NCBI RefSeq assembly: GCF_002310495.1
Contig: NZ_CP023344.1
Location: forward strand, 2,108,001-2,172,000
Direction of reading: 5' to 3'
Length of the DNA: 64,000 nt
Source of the DNA: Nibricoccus aquaticus
Lineage (GTDB): Bacteria; Verrucomicrobiota; Verrucomicrobiia; Opitutales; Opitutaceae
Every line of letters begins with the position of its first letter. Position 1 is the stretch's first letter. Position numbers and translations under genes: made by a program. The notes beneath the pieces were generated by a model, which was not told the DNA's origin, made no database searches, and was given only the letters and a program-made list of their open reading frames with translations. This document shows positions 51,215-62,391 of this stretch, one piece after another.

Positions 51215-51395
51215 CGCGGCAGCAAAGGTCCAATCGTGCGGGCGACTATTACGATAAGTTCAGCCCGTCTTGTGTGACGAACAGGCTAATTCCCGGCGCA
51301 TCCATAAGCCGGATTGATTTCAATTATTGACGACGGGGAACGCGTTTGCCTACGTCATCTCCTTTTCCACTGATCCAACGCCCATCCGCGCTGAC

Positions 51396-52286
51396 ATGCC
51401 CGCACTCAAGAAATTAGTCCTTTCGATGTCGATGCTCGCCACTGGCGCGACTGCGTTTGCCGCAGAAGATGGCCATGAAAAAGCGCCTTCACTCCAGAGC
51501 TTCCTCGGACTCCCCGTCACCAACAGCATTCTTTATAGCGTGATCATCACGCTAGCGATCATTGCGCTGGTCCGCTGGTTGGTAGGAACACCCAAAATCG
51601 TCCCGACACGAGGACAGGCGATTGTCGAAAGCGCCGTCGATGCACTCCGCGGACTCTACGAGCCCATTGTCGGCAAGAAAGCCATGCCGATGGCCTTCCC
51701 GGTTCTCATCACACTTTTCATCTTCATCGTCTTCCACAACTGGGCTGGCCTCATCCCCGGCGTTGGTACGATCGGTTGGGGTCACGAGGTGAATGGTCAC
51801 TTCCACGTCTCCACTCCGCTGGTACGCCCCCACACCTCTGAACTCAACGGCACCATCGCCCTCGCCCTCGTCTCCTTCGGCGCTTGGTTCATCATCGTCA
51901 TGCGCTACGCCGGTCCCGGCCTGCTGCTCTTCGATCTATTCGGTAATAAGGCCGACAAAAAAGAACTCGCTCCGGCCATGTACTGGGGCCTCTCCGGCAT
52001 CTTTCTGATCGTTGGTTTCATCGAGGTCGTCTCGATCTTTATCCGCCCCGTCACACTCTCGATGCGCCTTTTCGGTAACGTCTTCGGTGGAGAAAACCTC
52101 CTCCACGCGATGCACTTTCTCCCGCCTTTCTACTTCCTGGAACTCCTCGTCGGCTTCGTCCAAGGCCTCGTATTCACTCTCCTGACGGCCGTTTATATCG
52201 GCCTCATCTGCAATCACGGCGACGATCACCACGACGAAGAGCATGGCCACGGGCACGCCGCCCACGCCAAGGAATCCGCCCACTAA
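51396..52286 (+). CDS. atpB: ATP synthase F0 subunit a
   Basis: Forms the proton half-channels next to the c ring. I start at MPALKKLVLSMSMLATGATA, which resembles a cleavable signal peptide as in some a subunits, giving 296 residues; the frame is open from a TTG 23 codons earlier. The essential Arg is in LSMRLFGNVFGGENL, within helix 5. The C-terminus is a His/Asp-rich tail (NHGDDHHDEEHGHGHA) that might bind metal. No Shine-Dalgarno sequence precedes the start. First gene of the operon; no atpI is seen. Confidence 0.95.
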   Translation: MPALKKLVLSMSMLATGATAFAAEDGHEKAPSLQSFLGLPVTNSILYSVIITLAIIALVRWLVGTPKIVPTRGQAIVESAVDALRGLYEPIVGKKAMPMAFPVLITLFIFIVFHNWAGLIPGVGTIGWGHEVNGHFHVSTPLVRPHTSELNGTIALALVSFGAWFIIVMRYAGPGLLLFDLFGNKADKKELAPAMYWGLSGIFLIVGFIEVVSIFIRPVTLSMRLFGNVFGGENLLHAMHFLPPFYFLELLVGFVQGLVFTLLTAVYIGLICNHGDDHHDEEHGHGHAAHAKESAH

Positions 52287-52364
52287 ACCCTTTCACGGTC
52301 GGGAGCATGTATCTAACAAACGTGCACGACTGAGAGAACGAACAAAACCAAACCCACCACGCAC

Positions 52365-52568
52365 ATGATCCTCGCAGAAATCACTGGCAACATCGCCTCC
52401 GCAGCCGGCCTCATCGCCGCCGCAACCGCCGTCGGTCTCATCGGCACCAAAGCAGCCGAAGCTGTCGGTCGTAATCCCGCCGCTTCCGGCAAGATCCTCG
52501 TTCAGTCCATTCTCGGTATGGCGCTCGCAGAAGGTCTCGGCCTCCTCGCGCTCTTCCTCGCTAAGTAA
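52365..52568 (+). CDS. atpE: ATP synthase F0 subunit c
   Basis: A 67-residue two-helix proteolipid that forms the rotor ring. The ion-binding carboxylate is Glu56 in GMALAEGLGLLAL, and the polar loop is GRNPAA. In helix 1 the usual GxGxGxG is AxAxAxG (Ala18, Ala20, Ala22, Gly24 in LIAAATAVGLIG), a change known from alkaliphilic Bacillus rings. The protein is at the short end for the family. Ion specificity cannot be decided by eye. Confidence 0.95.
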   Translation: MILAEITGNIASAAGLIAAATAVGLIGTKAAEAVGRNPAASGKILVQSILGMALAEGLGLLALFLAK

Positions 52569-52643
52569 GTTGTCTCTTTGAAACTGCTGCGCGGCATCTG
52601 AACGATCCGCGCAGCATGTCTCCTCTCAATTTCCGTCTCTCCC

Positions 52644-53222
52644 ATGCTCTCCTTCATCCTCGCAGCCGCGACTCCCACAGTTGAAGCGCACTCGGCCCAT
52701 GCAGCCGAGGCTGGCCTCGTGCAGGAACTGGTCACGAAGTTCGGCATCGATGCCGTGAACATCGGCATGCAGCTCGCCAGCTTCACGATCCTGGCCGTCG
52801 TGCTCTACAAGTTCGCGATCAAGCCCGTCCTCGCGACGATGGATCAGCGCACGAGCAAGATCGAATCAGGCCTCAAGTTCGCCGAGGACATGAAGTCCCA
52901 GCTCGCCGCCGCCCAGCAGGAGAGCGCAGCCCTCATCAAGGCCGCCCAGCTCGAGTCTAACAAGATCATCGAAGAAACCCGCAAGACCGCGAAGGACTTC
53001 TCTGATAAATCCCAGGCTGAAGCCACCGAGCGCGCCAATGGTCTTATCACCAAGGCCCAGCAGGCCATCGAGCTCGAGCACAAGAAAATGCTCGCCGATG
53101 CCCGCAGCGAAATCGCCCGCCTCGTCGTCGCCACGACCGAACGCGTTCTCGCCAAGAAGCTCACCGACGCCGACCGCGCCAGCTACAACGAGACCGCCGC
53201 ACGCGAGCTCGCCAACGTCTGA
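52644..53222 (+). CDS. atpF: ATP synthase F0 subunit b
   Basis: A 192-residue peripheral-stalk subunit with an Ala-rich, polar N-terminal extension, one membrane helix ([18 protein letters not shown]) and a long charged coiled coil rich in Ala/Lys/Glu. It follows atpE by 75 bp. The extra ~35 residues before the helix are longer than usual and may be a signal-like segment. Confidence 0.95.
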   Translation: MLSFILAAATPTVEAHSAHAAEAGLVQELVTKFGIDAVNIGMQLASFTILAVVLYKFAIKPVLATMDQRTSKIESGLKFAEDMKSQLAAAQQESAALIKAAQLESNKIIEETRKTAKDFSDKSQAEATERANGLITKAQQAIELEHKKMLADARSEIARLVVATTERVLAKKLTDADRASYNETAARELANV

Positions 53223-53264
53223 GCCGCCATATCCTCCCTTTACTGACGACCTTCGTCCCGCGCC

Positions 53265-53657
53265 ATGGCCGCTAAAAAACAAACCCTGCAACTCGCCCGC
53301 CAGCTCTTCAAGCTGAGCTTCGAAAACGGCCAGATCACGGCCGAGCGCGTCTCGGGTGTTCTCGGCTACGTCGAAAAAATCCAGCCGCCCGCCATCGTCG
53401 CGGTGCTTAAGGCCTATGAGCGCCTCGTCGCCGCCGAACTCGCCCGCGGCCACGCCATCGTCGAGCACGCCGGTTCCGTCACGCCTGCCGCGCTTCAGTC
53501 CATCGCCGCCGCTCTTACCAAAAAATACGGCCGCGCCGTCACCGCCTCCGCTAAACCGAATCCCGCGCTTCTCGCCGGTCTTCGCGTCCGTGTCGGCGAT
53601 GACATTTACGAAAACTCCGTCTCCAGCCAGCTCGGCGCCCTCGCCGCCGCCGTCTAA
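53265..53657 (+). CDS. atpH: ATP synthase F1 subunit delta, short form
   Basis: Links F1 to the peripheral stalk. The 130 residues align by eye with the C-terminal two-thirds of normal delta (about 175-180 residues): HAIVEHAGSVTPAALQSIAA, LTKKYGRAVTASAKPNPALL and GLRVRVGDDIYENSVSSQL. Roughly the first 50 residues of the helical N-terminal domain, which grips the alpha N-termini, are missing. There is no sign of a frameshift upstream, so it appears to be naturally compact. Confidence 0.9.
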   Translation: MAAKKQTLQLARQLFKLSFENGQITAERVSGVLGYVEKIQPPAIVAVLKAYERLVAAELARGHAIVEHAGSVTPAALQSIAAALTKKYGRAVTASAKPNPALLAGLRVRVGDDIYENSVSSQLGALAAAV

Positions 53658-53693
53658 CTTTCTCAACAAATCCCTCAGTCCTTTTCCCGTCGC

Positions 53694-55220
<1,527 letters not shown>

Positions 55221-55264
55221 TCGCCACCGCGTTTCTCGTCCTTTCGCGCTAATCCTCTCACACC

Positions 55265-56125
55265 GTGCCTTCAACTCGCGACATCCGCCGACGCATCAAG
55301 TCGGTTAAAAACACTCGCCAGATCACCAAGGCGATGGAGCTCGTGGCCGCTTCTAAGATGAAGAAGGCTCAGCACGCCGCGCTCGCGGGCCGTCCTTACG
55401 CGCAGCTACTTGCTTCGATGCTCGGCGCGCTCGCCAACCGCGTCGAAGAGTCGATGCATCCCTTCCTCGCGAAACGCGAAGTGAAGGTCCGCGGCATCAT
55501 CCTCGTTACCTCAGACAAAGGTCTGTGCGGTCCGCTCAACGCCAATCTCTTCAAGATCGTTTCCGAGATTAAGACCCCTGCGAAATTCGTAGCGATCGGC
55601 CGCAAAGGCTCTCAGTTTCTCGCACGCTCGCAGCGCGACATGCTCGCCGATTTCCCGGTGCATGATCGCGTGCCGTTCAACGAGGTCAAAGTCGCCGTTG
55701 AGTTCCTCGTGAAGCAGTACCTCGAAGGCGCTGTCGATACGGTTGAAGTCATCTATTCGCGCTTCAAGAACACCCTCGTTCAAGAGCCGCAGATCCGCCC
55801 GATTCTCCCGCTGACCAACGTCGCGGAATTCCAGGCGATCCTGAATCCCGCGACCGGTGGTGCCGATTCGCGCGACATGCTCTTCGAGCCAAGCGCCCAG
55901 TCGGTCCTCGATGCGTTGCTGCCGTTCTACGTCAACCGCTACATCTACCAGACCGTCCTCAGCGCAAAAGCCTCCGAGCACAGTGCGCGCATGGTCGCGA
56001 TGAAGACCGCGAAAGACAACGCCACCAAACTAGTCGGCGAACTCAGTCTCGAATACAACAAGGCCCGCCAGGCCGCCATCACGCAGGAGATTCTCGAAAT
56101 CTCCGCCGCCGCTTACTCCGCTTAA
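55265..56125 (+). CDS. atpG: ATP synthase F1 subunit gamma
   Basis: Central rotor shaft, 286 residues, with a GTG start. The N-terminal helix TRDIRRRIKSVKNTRQITKA and MELVAASKM, and the C-terminal ARMVAMKTAKDNA followed by YNKARQAAITQEILEI, are the two helices of the coiled coil. The Rossmann-like middle domain includes ILVTSDKGLCGPLN. Confidence 0.97.
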   Translation: MPSTRDIRRRIKSVKNTRQITKAMELVAASKMKKAQHAALAGRPYAQLLASMLGALANRVEESMHPFLAKREVKVRGIILVTSDKGLCGPLNANLFKIVSEIKTPAKFVAIGRKGSQFLARSQRDMLADFPVHDRVPFNEVKVAVEFLVKQYLEGAVDTVEVIYSRFKNTLVQEPQIRPILPLTNVAEFQAILNPATGGADSRDMLFEPSAQSVLDALLPFYVNRYIYQTVLSAKASEHSARMVAMKTAKDNATKLVGELSLEYNKARQAAITQEILEISAAAYSA

Positions 56126-57586
<1,461 letters not shown>

Positions 57587-57598
57587 GCTTCCTCCGCG

Positions 57599-58006
57599 AT
57601 GCCTCTCACACTCGAAATCGTCACTCCCGAAGCCCGGGTTTACTCCGATGTCATCGAGACCGTCGTCATCCCGACGGTCGAAGGTGAAATCGGTATTCTC
57701 CCCGGCCACATCCCGCTGCTCACGCAGGTGGAAGCTGGAGAACTTCGCGTGTCCAAGAACGGCCGCACGGAGTACCTCGCAGTCGGCAACGGCTTCGCCC
57801 AGATCGACGGCGATAAAGTTTCCGTCCTCGCCGAAAGCGCGATCGACGAAGCCAAGATCGATGAAGATGCCGTGGCGAAAGCCCAGGCCCGCGCCGAAGA
57901 AGCCTTGCGCACTCGTGAGAGCATGGACCCCGCCGAAGTCGAGCGCCTCGAAGGCGTCGTCCGCTTCTCAATTGCCCAGCTCGGCGTGAAACGCCGTCGC
58001 AAGTAA
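57599..58006 (+). CDS. atpC: ATP synthase F1 subunit epsilon
   Basis: Rotor subunit and potential ATPase inhibitor, 135 residues. The N-terminal beta-sandwich shows LEIVTPEARVYSD, GEIGILPGHIPLLTQV and LAVGNGFAQIDGDKVSVLA; the C-terminal helical hairpin is rich in Ala/Glu. It follows beta by 12 bp and ends the operon before a strong terminator. Confidence 0.97.
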   Translation: MPLTLEIVTPEARVYSDVIETVVIPTVEGEIGILPGHIPLLTQVEAGELRVSKNGRTEYLAVGNGFAQIDGDKVSVLAESAIDEAKIDEDAVAKAQARAEEALRTRESMDPAEVERLEGVVRFSIAQLGVKRRRK

Positions 58007-58042
58007 GGGCTTCGTCCATAGCGAACAACTTCTCCAGTCTCC

Positions 58043-58070
58043 AAAGCGCGGTTTCCAACCGCGCTTTTTT
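58043..58070 (+). terminator. ATP synthase operon terminator
   Basis: AAAGCGCGGTT pairs with AACCGCGCTTT across a 3-nt loop, followed by TTT, 37 bp after the atpC stop. Confidence 0.92.
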
Positions 58071-58104
58071 CATGCGCGCTTCGGAGCGATTTTGGCTGAT
58101 CAAT

Positions 58105-58133
58105 AAAAAGCCGGCCTCAAAGAGGCCGGCTTT
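58105..58133 (-). terminator. Terminator of the outer-membrane protein gene
   Basis: On the minus strand AAAGCCGGCCTC-TTT-GAGGCCGGCTTT is followed by TTATTG, 55 bp past the stop. Confidence 0.88.
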
Positions 58134-58187
58134 CATCAACGCGGCATTCCGCGCTCAGGATTGCTCAGGCAAACGAGTGATCGCTCC

Positions 58188-58793
58188 TTAGAAACGGATA
58201 TTCAGCCCCGCAGAAATCACATGGGCCTTCGACTCTTCGAAGTCGACGTCCACGCCGAGAAGCTCGGTCTCGCCGCTGTCGATGTAGAGATAGCGATAGC
58301 CGATGTTGAGTGAGAGCTTCTCATTGAAGCGGATGTCCACGCCGACGTTCCCGGCGACAGTGAGCAGGACTTCCGCAGAGTCGTCTTTTTGAAATAAGCC
58401 AGGCCCGCTGACTTCGACTTCATAACTGGCCGCCGTGAACCCGAGCGAAGGACCGAAGAAAAAGCGGACTTTTGCGTCTGCGGGCTGCGCATAATAACGG
58501 TAGCTCGCGAGGATCGGTGCGTAAACTTCCTCGCCTTTGACGCGCTGTGCACCGATGCGATCGTCGAATTCCCATCCCGTCGCGCCAATCTCAGCGCTGA
58601 ATTCGTGTTGTCCCGTCGGGCCAGTGGCCACGCCGGCGGAAACCCCGATGTAGCCCGCATCATCATAGCCGTCAGCCTCGGGTGCGACGTAGGCGATGGT
58701 AGGGCGGATGAAGGCGCTCGTGGCGGCATGCAGCGACGGTATGGCGGCTAGCGCGAGTGGCGCGAGGCACGTGATGACGAATGTACGGTTCAT
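58188..58793 (-). CDS. Small outer-membrane beta-barrel protein
   Basis: A 201-residue exported protein with a signal peptide (cleavage near SLHAATS) and about eight amphipathic strands; the final strand AHVISAGLNIRF ends in Phe, the BAM insertion signal. Tyr-rich turns (GYDDAGYIGVSAG, YRYYAQPADAK) resemble OmpW/OmpA-like porin-type barrels. The ligand is unknown. Its coding strand is G-ended, opposite to minus-strand genes elsewhere in the window. A strong inverted repeat lies in its 5' region. Confidence 0.75.
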   Translation of the reverse strand: MNRTFVITCLAPLALAAIPSLHAATSAFIRPTIAYVAPEADGYDDAGYIGVSAGVATGPTGQHEFSAEIGATGWEFDDRIGAQRVKGEEVYAPILASYRYYAQPADAKVRFFFGPSLGFTAASYEVEVSGPGLFQKDDSAEVLLTVAGNVGVDIRFNEKLSLNIGYRYLYIDSGETELLGVDVDFEESKAHVISAGLNIRF

Positions 58794-59099
58794 GTAGTGT
58801 GTTTGGTCGCCTCACCCTCGGCGCGAGCCGCTCCTGACTTGGCACAGGCGGAACACGAACTGGACGTGTTCCGGTGGGGTTACTCCCTTGAATTATCATG
58901 GTCGTGTGCAGCGCCTCGTTTCTGAGGCGACTTCATGCACGTGCGTGTACTGATTGCTGATGCACCCTCTCCGGTTCATGAGAACGGGAAGTCACTAACA
59001 ACTCAGCCCCGGGGCAAGAAACTTTATTCATGGCTCCGCACCGCTGGCTGGCGCGGATGATGTGCCCGAAAAGTAACCGCGAGCTTCTGGTAATCGGAC
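58794..59099. other. Intergenic region rich in inverted repeats
   Basis: About 305 bp without a convincing gene. It contains CGGAACACG-N7-CGTGTTCCG (58849), CGCCTC-N6-GAGGCG (58912) and GTTC-ATGA-GAAC (58974). A GATAAT hexamer on the minus strand (58893-58898) could be the -10 box of the outer-membrane protein gene. Confidence 0.55.
58849..58873 (-). promoter_or_regulatory. Perfect inverted repeat in the 5' region of the outer-membrane protein gene
   Basis: CGGAACACG-AACTGGA-CGTGTTCCG, a 9-bp perfect repeat. It lies about 20 bp downstream of a possible -10 (GATAAT) and 56 bp upstream of the ATG, so it may be an operator near the transcription start or a 5'-UTR hairpin. Confidence 0.5.
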
Positions 59100-59291
59100 T
59101 TAATGGGCGACCAATGCCCGGTACAAACCGCGCAGATGGAAACCCATCTTGCGGAAGTCTCCGCTCGCCAGATCGCGCAGCACCGCGCGGCCGTTGAGGC
59201 TGAGCTGATGTTTGCGGGAGAGCGGCAGGTGAAGGATCATACTCCTCATTACGGATTCACGCGCCCATTGTTTTAGCGGACGCTCGGACAT
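59100..59291 (-). CDS. Small hypothetical protein or gene remnant
   Basis: A 63-residue basic, Leu-rich sequence starting MSERPLKQWARES; the frame is open further upstream but that part is not protein-like. The end (LRDLASGDFRKMGFHLRGLY) faintly resembles the C-terminal tail of family 2 glycosyltransferases, so it might be a decayed remnant of such a gene. No family is recognised and translation is uncertain. Confidence 0.3.
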   Translation of the reverse strand: MSERPLKQWARESVMRSMILHLPLSRKHQLSLNGRAVLRDLASGDFRKMGFHLRGLYRALVAH

Positions 59292-59463
59292 CGCCGCCTT
59301 ATTACTTTTTCTTTCCGATACTGAGGAGGCTTGCGGGATTTTTGCAGCGCCACCTGCCGCGTTTATTCTCCGCAGTGGCGGCGGTAATCGTTGCACGAAA
59401 GTAGAGTCGATCCGTTGACTTTGAAACTCGGTCTCATCTCACTCTCGCTCACTCATTTTGCTC

Positions 59464-59727
59464 ATGCAGACCTCCGTCGATCGCCATCGCCCGCAGCGGA
59501 TGCGGCTCACCGAACTCCCGGTGGGCGCGACCGGCCGCGTGTGCGAACTGGCCGGGCAGGACGACATCTGTCAGCGCCTGCGCGAGATGGGGTTTTGCGA
59601 GTCGGCCGTGATCGAAAAAGTCTCCGGCCAGCGCACGCTGCTATGTCAGCTCTGCGGCACGCGCATCGCCCTCAGCGACCGCGCCGCCCAACACATCGTG
59701 GTCGAGCTCATCCGTGGCGCAGCGTGA
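59464..59727 (+). CDS. feoA: FeoA-like protein, first copy
   Basis: An 87-residue cytoplasmic SH3-like protein of the ferrous-iron uptake system. The core is LTELPVGATGRVCELAGQDD, LREMGFCESAVIEK and IALSDRAAQHIVVELI. It has several Cys (RVC, DIC, GFC, LLC-QLC), more than typical FeoA, which may sense iron or redox state. I use the ATG at 59464; a TTG two codons earlier is in frame. It is followed by a second FeoA after 24 bp. Confidence 0.9.
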   Translation: MQTSVDRHRPQRMRLTELPVGATGRVCELAGQDDICQRLREMGFCESAVIEKVSGQRTLLCQLCGTRIALSDRAAQHIVVELIRGAA

Positions 59728-59751
59728 TCTGATTTTTTCAACGACTGCTTC

Positions 59752-59997
59752 ATGTCCGCCTCGCAAATTCTTTCCCAACTTCCCGTCGGTTCCCTCGCCA
59801 CCGTTCGCGATCTCCCCAAGCAAGGCACCGCCTTCCTCCGTCTCCGCGAGATGGGCCTGCTTCCGGGCACGTCGATCACCCTGATCCGCACCGCGCCGCT
59901 GGGCGATCCGATCGAGATCAAGGTCCGCGGCTACCACCTCACGCTGCGCAAGAGCGAAGCCGAGCACATCGTCGTCGAGCCTGCTACGGCGAAGTAA
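59752..59997 (+). CDS. feoA: FeoA-like protein, second copy
   Basis: An 81-residue FeoA with the standard pattern LPVGSLATVRDLPKQGTAFL, LREMGLLPGTSITLIRTAPL, GDPIEIKVRGYHLTLRKSEA. It lacks the extra Cys of the first copy. It probably contacts the FeoB N-terminal domain. feoB starts 13 bp downstream. Confidence 0.93.
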   Translation: MSASQILSQLPVGSLATVRDLPKQGTAFLRLREMGLLPGTSITLIRTAPLGDPIEIKVRGYHLTLRKSEAEHIVVEPATAK

Positions 59998-60010
59998 ACT
60001 CCGCACTCCG

Positions 60011-62122
60011 ATGGCTCCAGACTTCAAATCACCATCTCCGGCGCGCGCGCCGGTCTTTGCCCTCGTCGGTAACCCGAACTGCGGCAAAAGCACGCTCTTC
60101 AATGCGCTCACGGGACTGAAGCAGAAGGTAGGCAACTATCCCGGCGTCACCGTCGAGAAAAAGGTGGGCACCGCGTATTCGCAACACGGGCACGCGCTGA
60201 CCCTGATCGATCTCCCCGGCACGTACTCGCTCGCCGCGCGCTCGCCCGACGAGGCCGTCACGCGCGATGTGCTCCTCGGCCGTCGCGCCGACACGCCCCA
60301 GCCCGACCGCATTCTCTGCATCGTCGATGCCACGAACCTGGAGCGTAATCTCTACCTCGTTCACCAGATCCTCGATCTCGGCCGCCCCGTGATCCTCGTG
60401 GTGAATATGATGGATCTCGCCGCTCAGGCGGGGCTCGAAATCCGCATCGGCCGCCTGGAGCAGGAGCTTGGCATTCCTGTGATCGCCTGCGAAGCCGCGC
60501 ACGGCAAAGGCATCATCGAGCTCAAGCTCGCGATGAGCCGCCCCGATCTCCCGCTCTCGCGCCACGCGTGGGATGTGCCTGCGGCGATCTCATCGGCGGT
60601 GGCGGAGTTGCAGGCGTCGCTCGTCGCCAGCGATTTGAAGGCGCCGCTGATCGCCCGTGCCGAGGCGTTGCTGCTGCTCACGGATCAAGACGCGATGCGC
60701 GTTGCCGGTTCGACGCCGCTGAGCGCCCGCACCGCAGAGATCCTAAACGCCTGGAAGAAGCGCTGGGAAGCCGAGGGCACTGACTGGGCCGGTACGCTCG
60801 TGAACAGCCGCTACGATGTGATCACGCGGCTCTGCTCGGAACTCGTGCATCGGAAGAAAGCCGTGACGGGGCCGAGTGTGAGCGACCGCATCGATTCCTT
60901 CGTCACTCATCCAGTCTGGGGCTGGCTCGCTCTGGGCGGCGTGATGACGCTGCTGTTTCTCTCGATCTTCATTTTCGCCGAACATCCGATGAACTTCATC
61001 GACGGGCAGACGGCGGCGCTGGCCGACTGGGTGAAGGGATCGATGCCTGAGGGAGAGTTGCGCGATCTCATCACCGATGGCGCGATTGCCGGCGTCGGCG
61101 GCGTGGTGATTTTCCTCCCGCAGATCCTGATCCTATTCTTCTTCATTGGCCTGCTCGAAAGCACGGGCTACATGGCGCGTGCGGCGTTCATCATGGATCG
61201 CTTGATGGGGAGCGTCGGGCTCAACGGCAAAAGCTTCATCCCGCTGCTCAGTTCCTACGCGTGCGCGATTCCCGGCATCATGGCTACGCGCACGATCGAG
61301 GATAAGAAAGATCGCCTCGTCACGATCCTCATCGCGCCGTTGATGAGCTGTTCCGCGCGCCTGCCGGTTTACCTGCTCATGATCGCCGCGCTCATTCCCG
61401 GTGAAAGTGTGCCGCTGCTGACCAAAGTCGGCATCATGCTGCTCATGTACGCGCTCGGCACGTTTGGCGCGTTCGGCTTCGCATGGCTCTTCAAGCGCAC
61501 GCTGCTCAAGGGGGAGCCCTCCATGATGATCATGGAGCTGCCGCCGTACCGACTGCCGAAGCTGCGCGACATCGCGCTGCAAATGCTGGAGCGCGGCTGG
61601 ATGTTTTTGAAACGCGCCGGGACGATGATCCTCGGCATCTCCATCGTGCTGTGGTTCCTCGCGACTTATCCAAAAGCACCGGAGGGTACGCCGCCCGATC
61701 AGCAGATGGCGCACAGCTTCGCGGGCATGGCGGGTCACGCGATCGAGCCGGTGATAAAGCCGATCGGGTTTAATTGGGAGATCGGCATCGGCGTCATCAG
61801 CTCCCTCGCGGCGCGTGAAGTGTTCGTGAGCACGATGGGCATTGTTTTCAACGTCGAGGATGCGCAGGAAAACACCGAGCCACTGCGGGTGGCGTTGTTG
61901 TCGGCGAAGTGGCCCGACGGGCGGCCGCTGTTCACGCCGCTGGTGTGTTTCACGCTGATGATTTTCTATGTGTTCGCGATGCAGTGTCTGGCGACGCTCG
62001 CGGTGGTGAAGCGTGAGACGAATTCGTGGAAATGGCCCGCGTTCCAACTCTTCTACATGACGGGCACTGCGTGGGTGCTGTCGTTTATCGTCTATCAAGG
62101 AGGCCGCGCGCTGGGCTTCTGA
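60011..62122 (+). CDS. feoB: Ferrous iron transporter FeoB
   Basis: A 703-residue membrane GTPase-coupled Fe2+ importer. The N-terminal G domain has G1 GNPNCGKST (18-26 region), G3 DLPGTYSL and G4 NMMD; a GDI-like helical segment follows; the membrane part starts around residue 295 and contains the Gate motifs LLSSYACAIPGIMATR and LMSCSARLPVYLL. Third-position base use shifts from C-ended to G-ended along the gene. No obvious Fur box is seen upstream of the operon. Confidence 0.97.
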   Translation: MAPDFKSPSPARAPVFALVGNPNCGKSTLFNALTGLKQKVGNYPGVTVEKKVGTAYSQHGHALTLIDLPGTYSLAARSPDEAVTRDVLLGRRADTPQPDRILCIVDATNLERNLYLVHQILDLGRPVILVVNMMDLAAQAGLEIRIGRLEQELGIPVIACEAAHGKGIIELKLAMSRPDLPLSRHAWDVPAAISSAVAELQASLVASDLKAPLIARAEALLLLTDQDAMRVAGSTPLSARTAEILNAWKKRWEAEGTDWAGTLVNSRYDVITRLCSELVHRKKAVTGPSVSDRIDSFVTHPVWGWLALGGVMTLLFLSIFIFAEHPMNFIDGQTAALADWVKGSMPEGELRDLITDGAIAGVGGVVIFLPQILILFFFIGLLESTGYMARAAFIMDRLMGSVGLNGKSFIPLLSSYACAIPGIMATRTIEDKKDRLVTILIAPLMSCSARLPVYLLMIAALIPGESVPLLTKVGIMLLMYALGTFGAFGFAWLFKRTLLKGEPSMMIMELPPYRLPKLRDIALQMLERGWMFLKRAGTMILGISIVLWFLATYPKAPEGTPPDQQMAHSFAGMAGHAIEPVIKPIGFNWEIGIGVISSLAAREVFVSTMGIVFNVEDAQENTEPLRVALLSAKWPDGRPLFTPLVCFTLMIFYVFAMQCLATLAVVKRETNSWKWPAFQLFYMTGTAWVLSFIVYQGGRALGF

Positions 62123-62177
62123 TCTGTGTGCGGCGTTTGCGCGCCGCGCGTTATCCGGGTTCTTTGCTGCCAGAAAA

Positions 62178-62360
62178 ATGGCTCCTGAAATTCAAACTAT
62201 CGCAGCACTGGCAGTCGTGGCCGTCACGGTCGCGTTGCTCGCGCGTTCGTTGCTGAAGAAAAAAAGTGCGCCCGGCTGCGGCGGTGGCTGTGGATGTCCG
62301 TCGGAGAAGATGAAGGCGGACCTCGTGGATAAACGCAGGGCTGGCGGCATGAGGTCTTGA
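62178..62360 (+). CDS. FeoB-associated Cys-rich membrane protein
   Basis: A 60-residue protein with one N-terminal membrane helix (TIAALAVVAVTVALLARSLL) and a Cys-rich motif GCGGGCGCPSEKMKADL. This matches the small FeoB-associated Cys-rich family found after feoB, whose role in iron uptake is unclear. It starts 55 bp after feoB. Confidence 0.88.
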   Translation: MAPEIQTIAALAVVAVTVALLARSLLKKKSAPGCGGGCGCPSEKMKADLVDKRRAGGMRS

Positions 62361-62391
62361 GTCGCGGCGAGGTGCCGTGAAGGTTGCCGGG

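Noticed and set aside
59401-59463. Fur box before feoA
   Set aside because: No 19-bp AT-rich palindrome resembling GATAATGATAATCATTATC was found.
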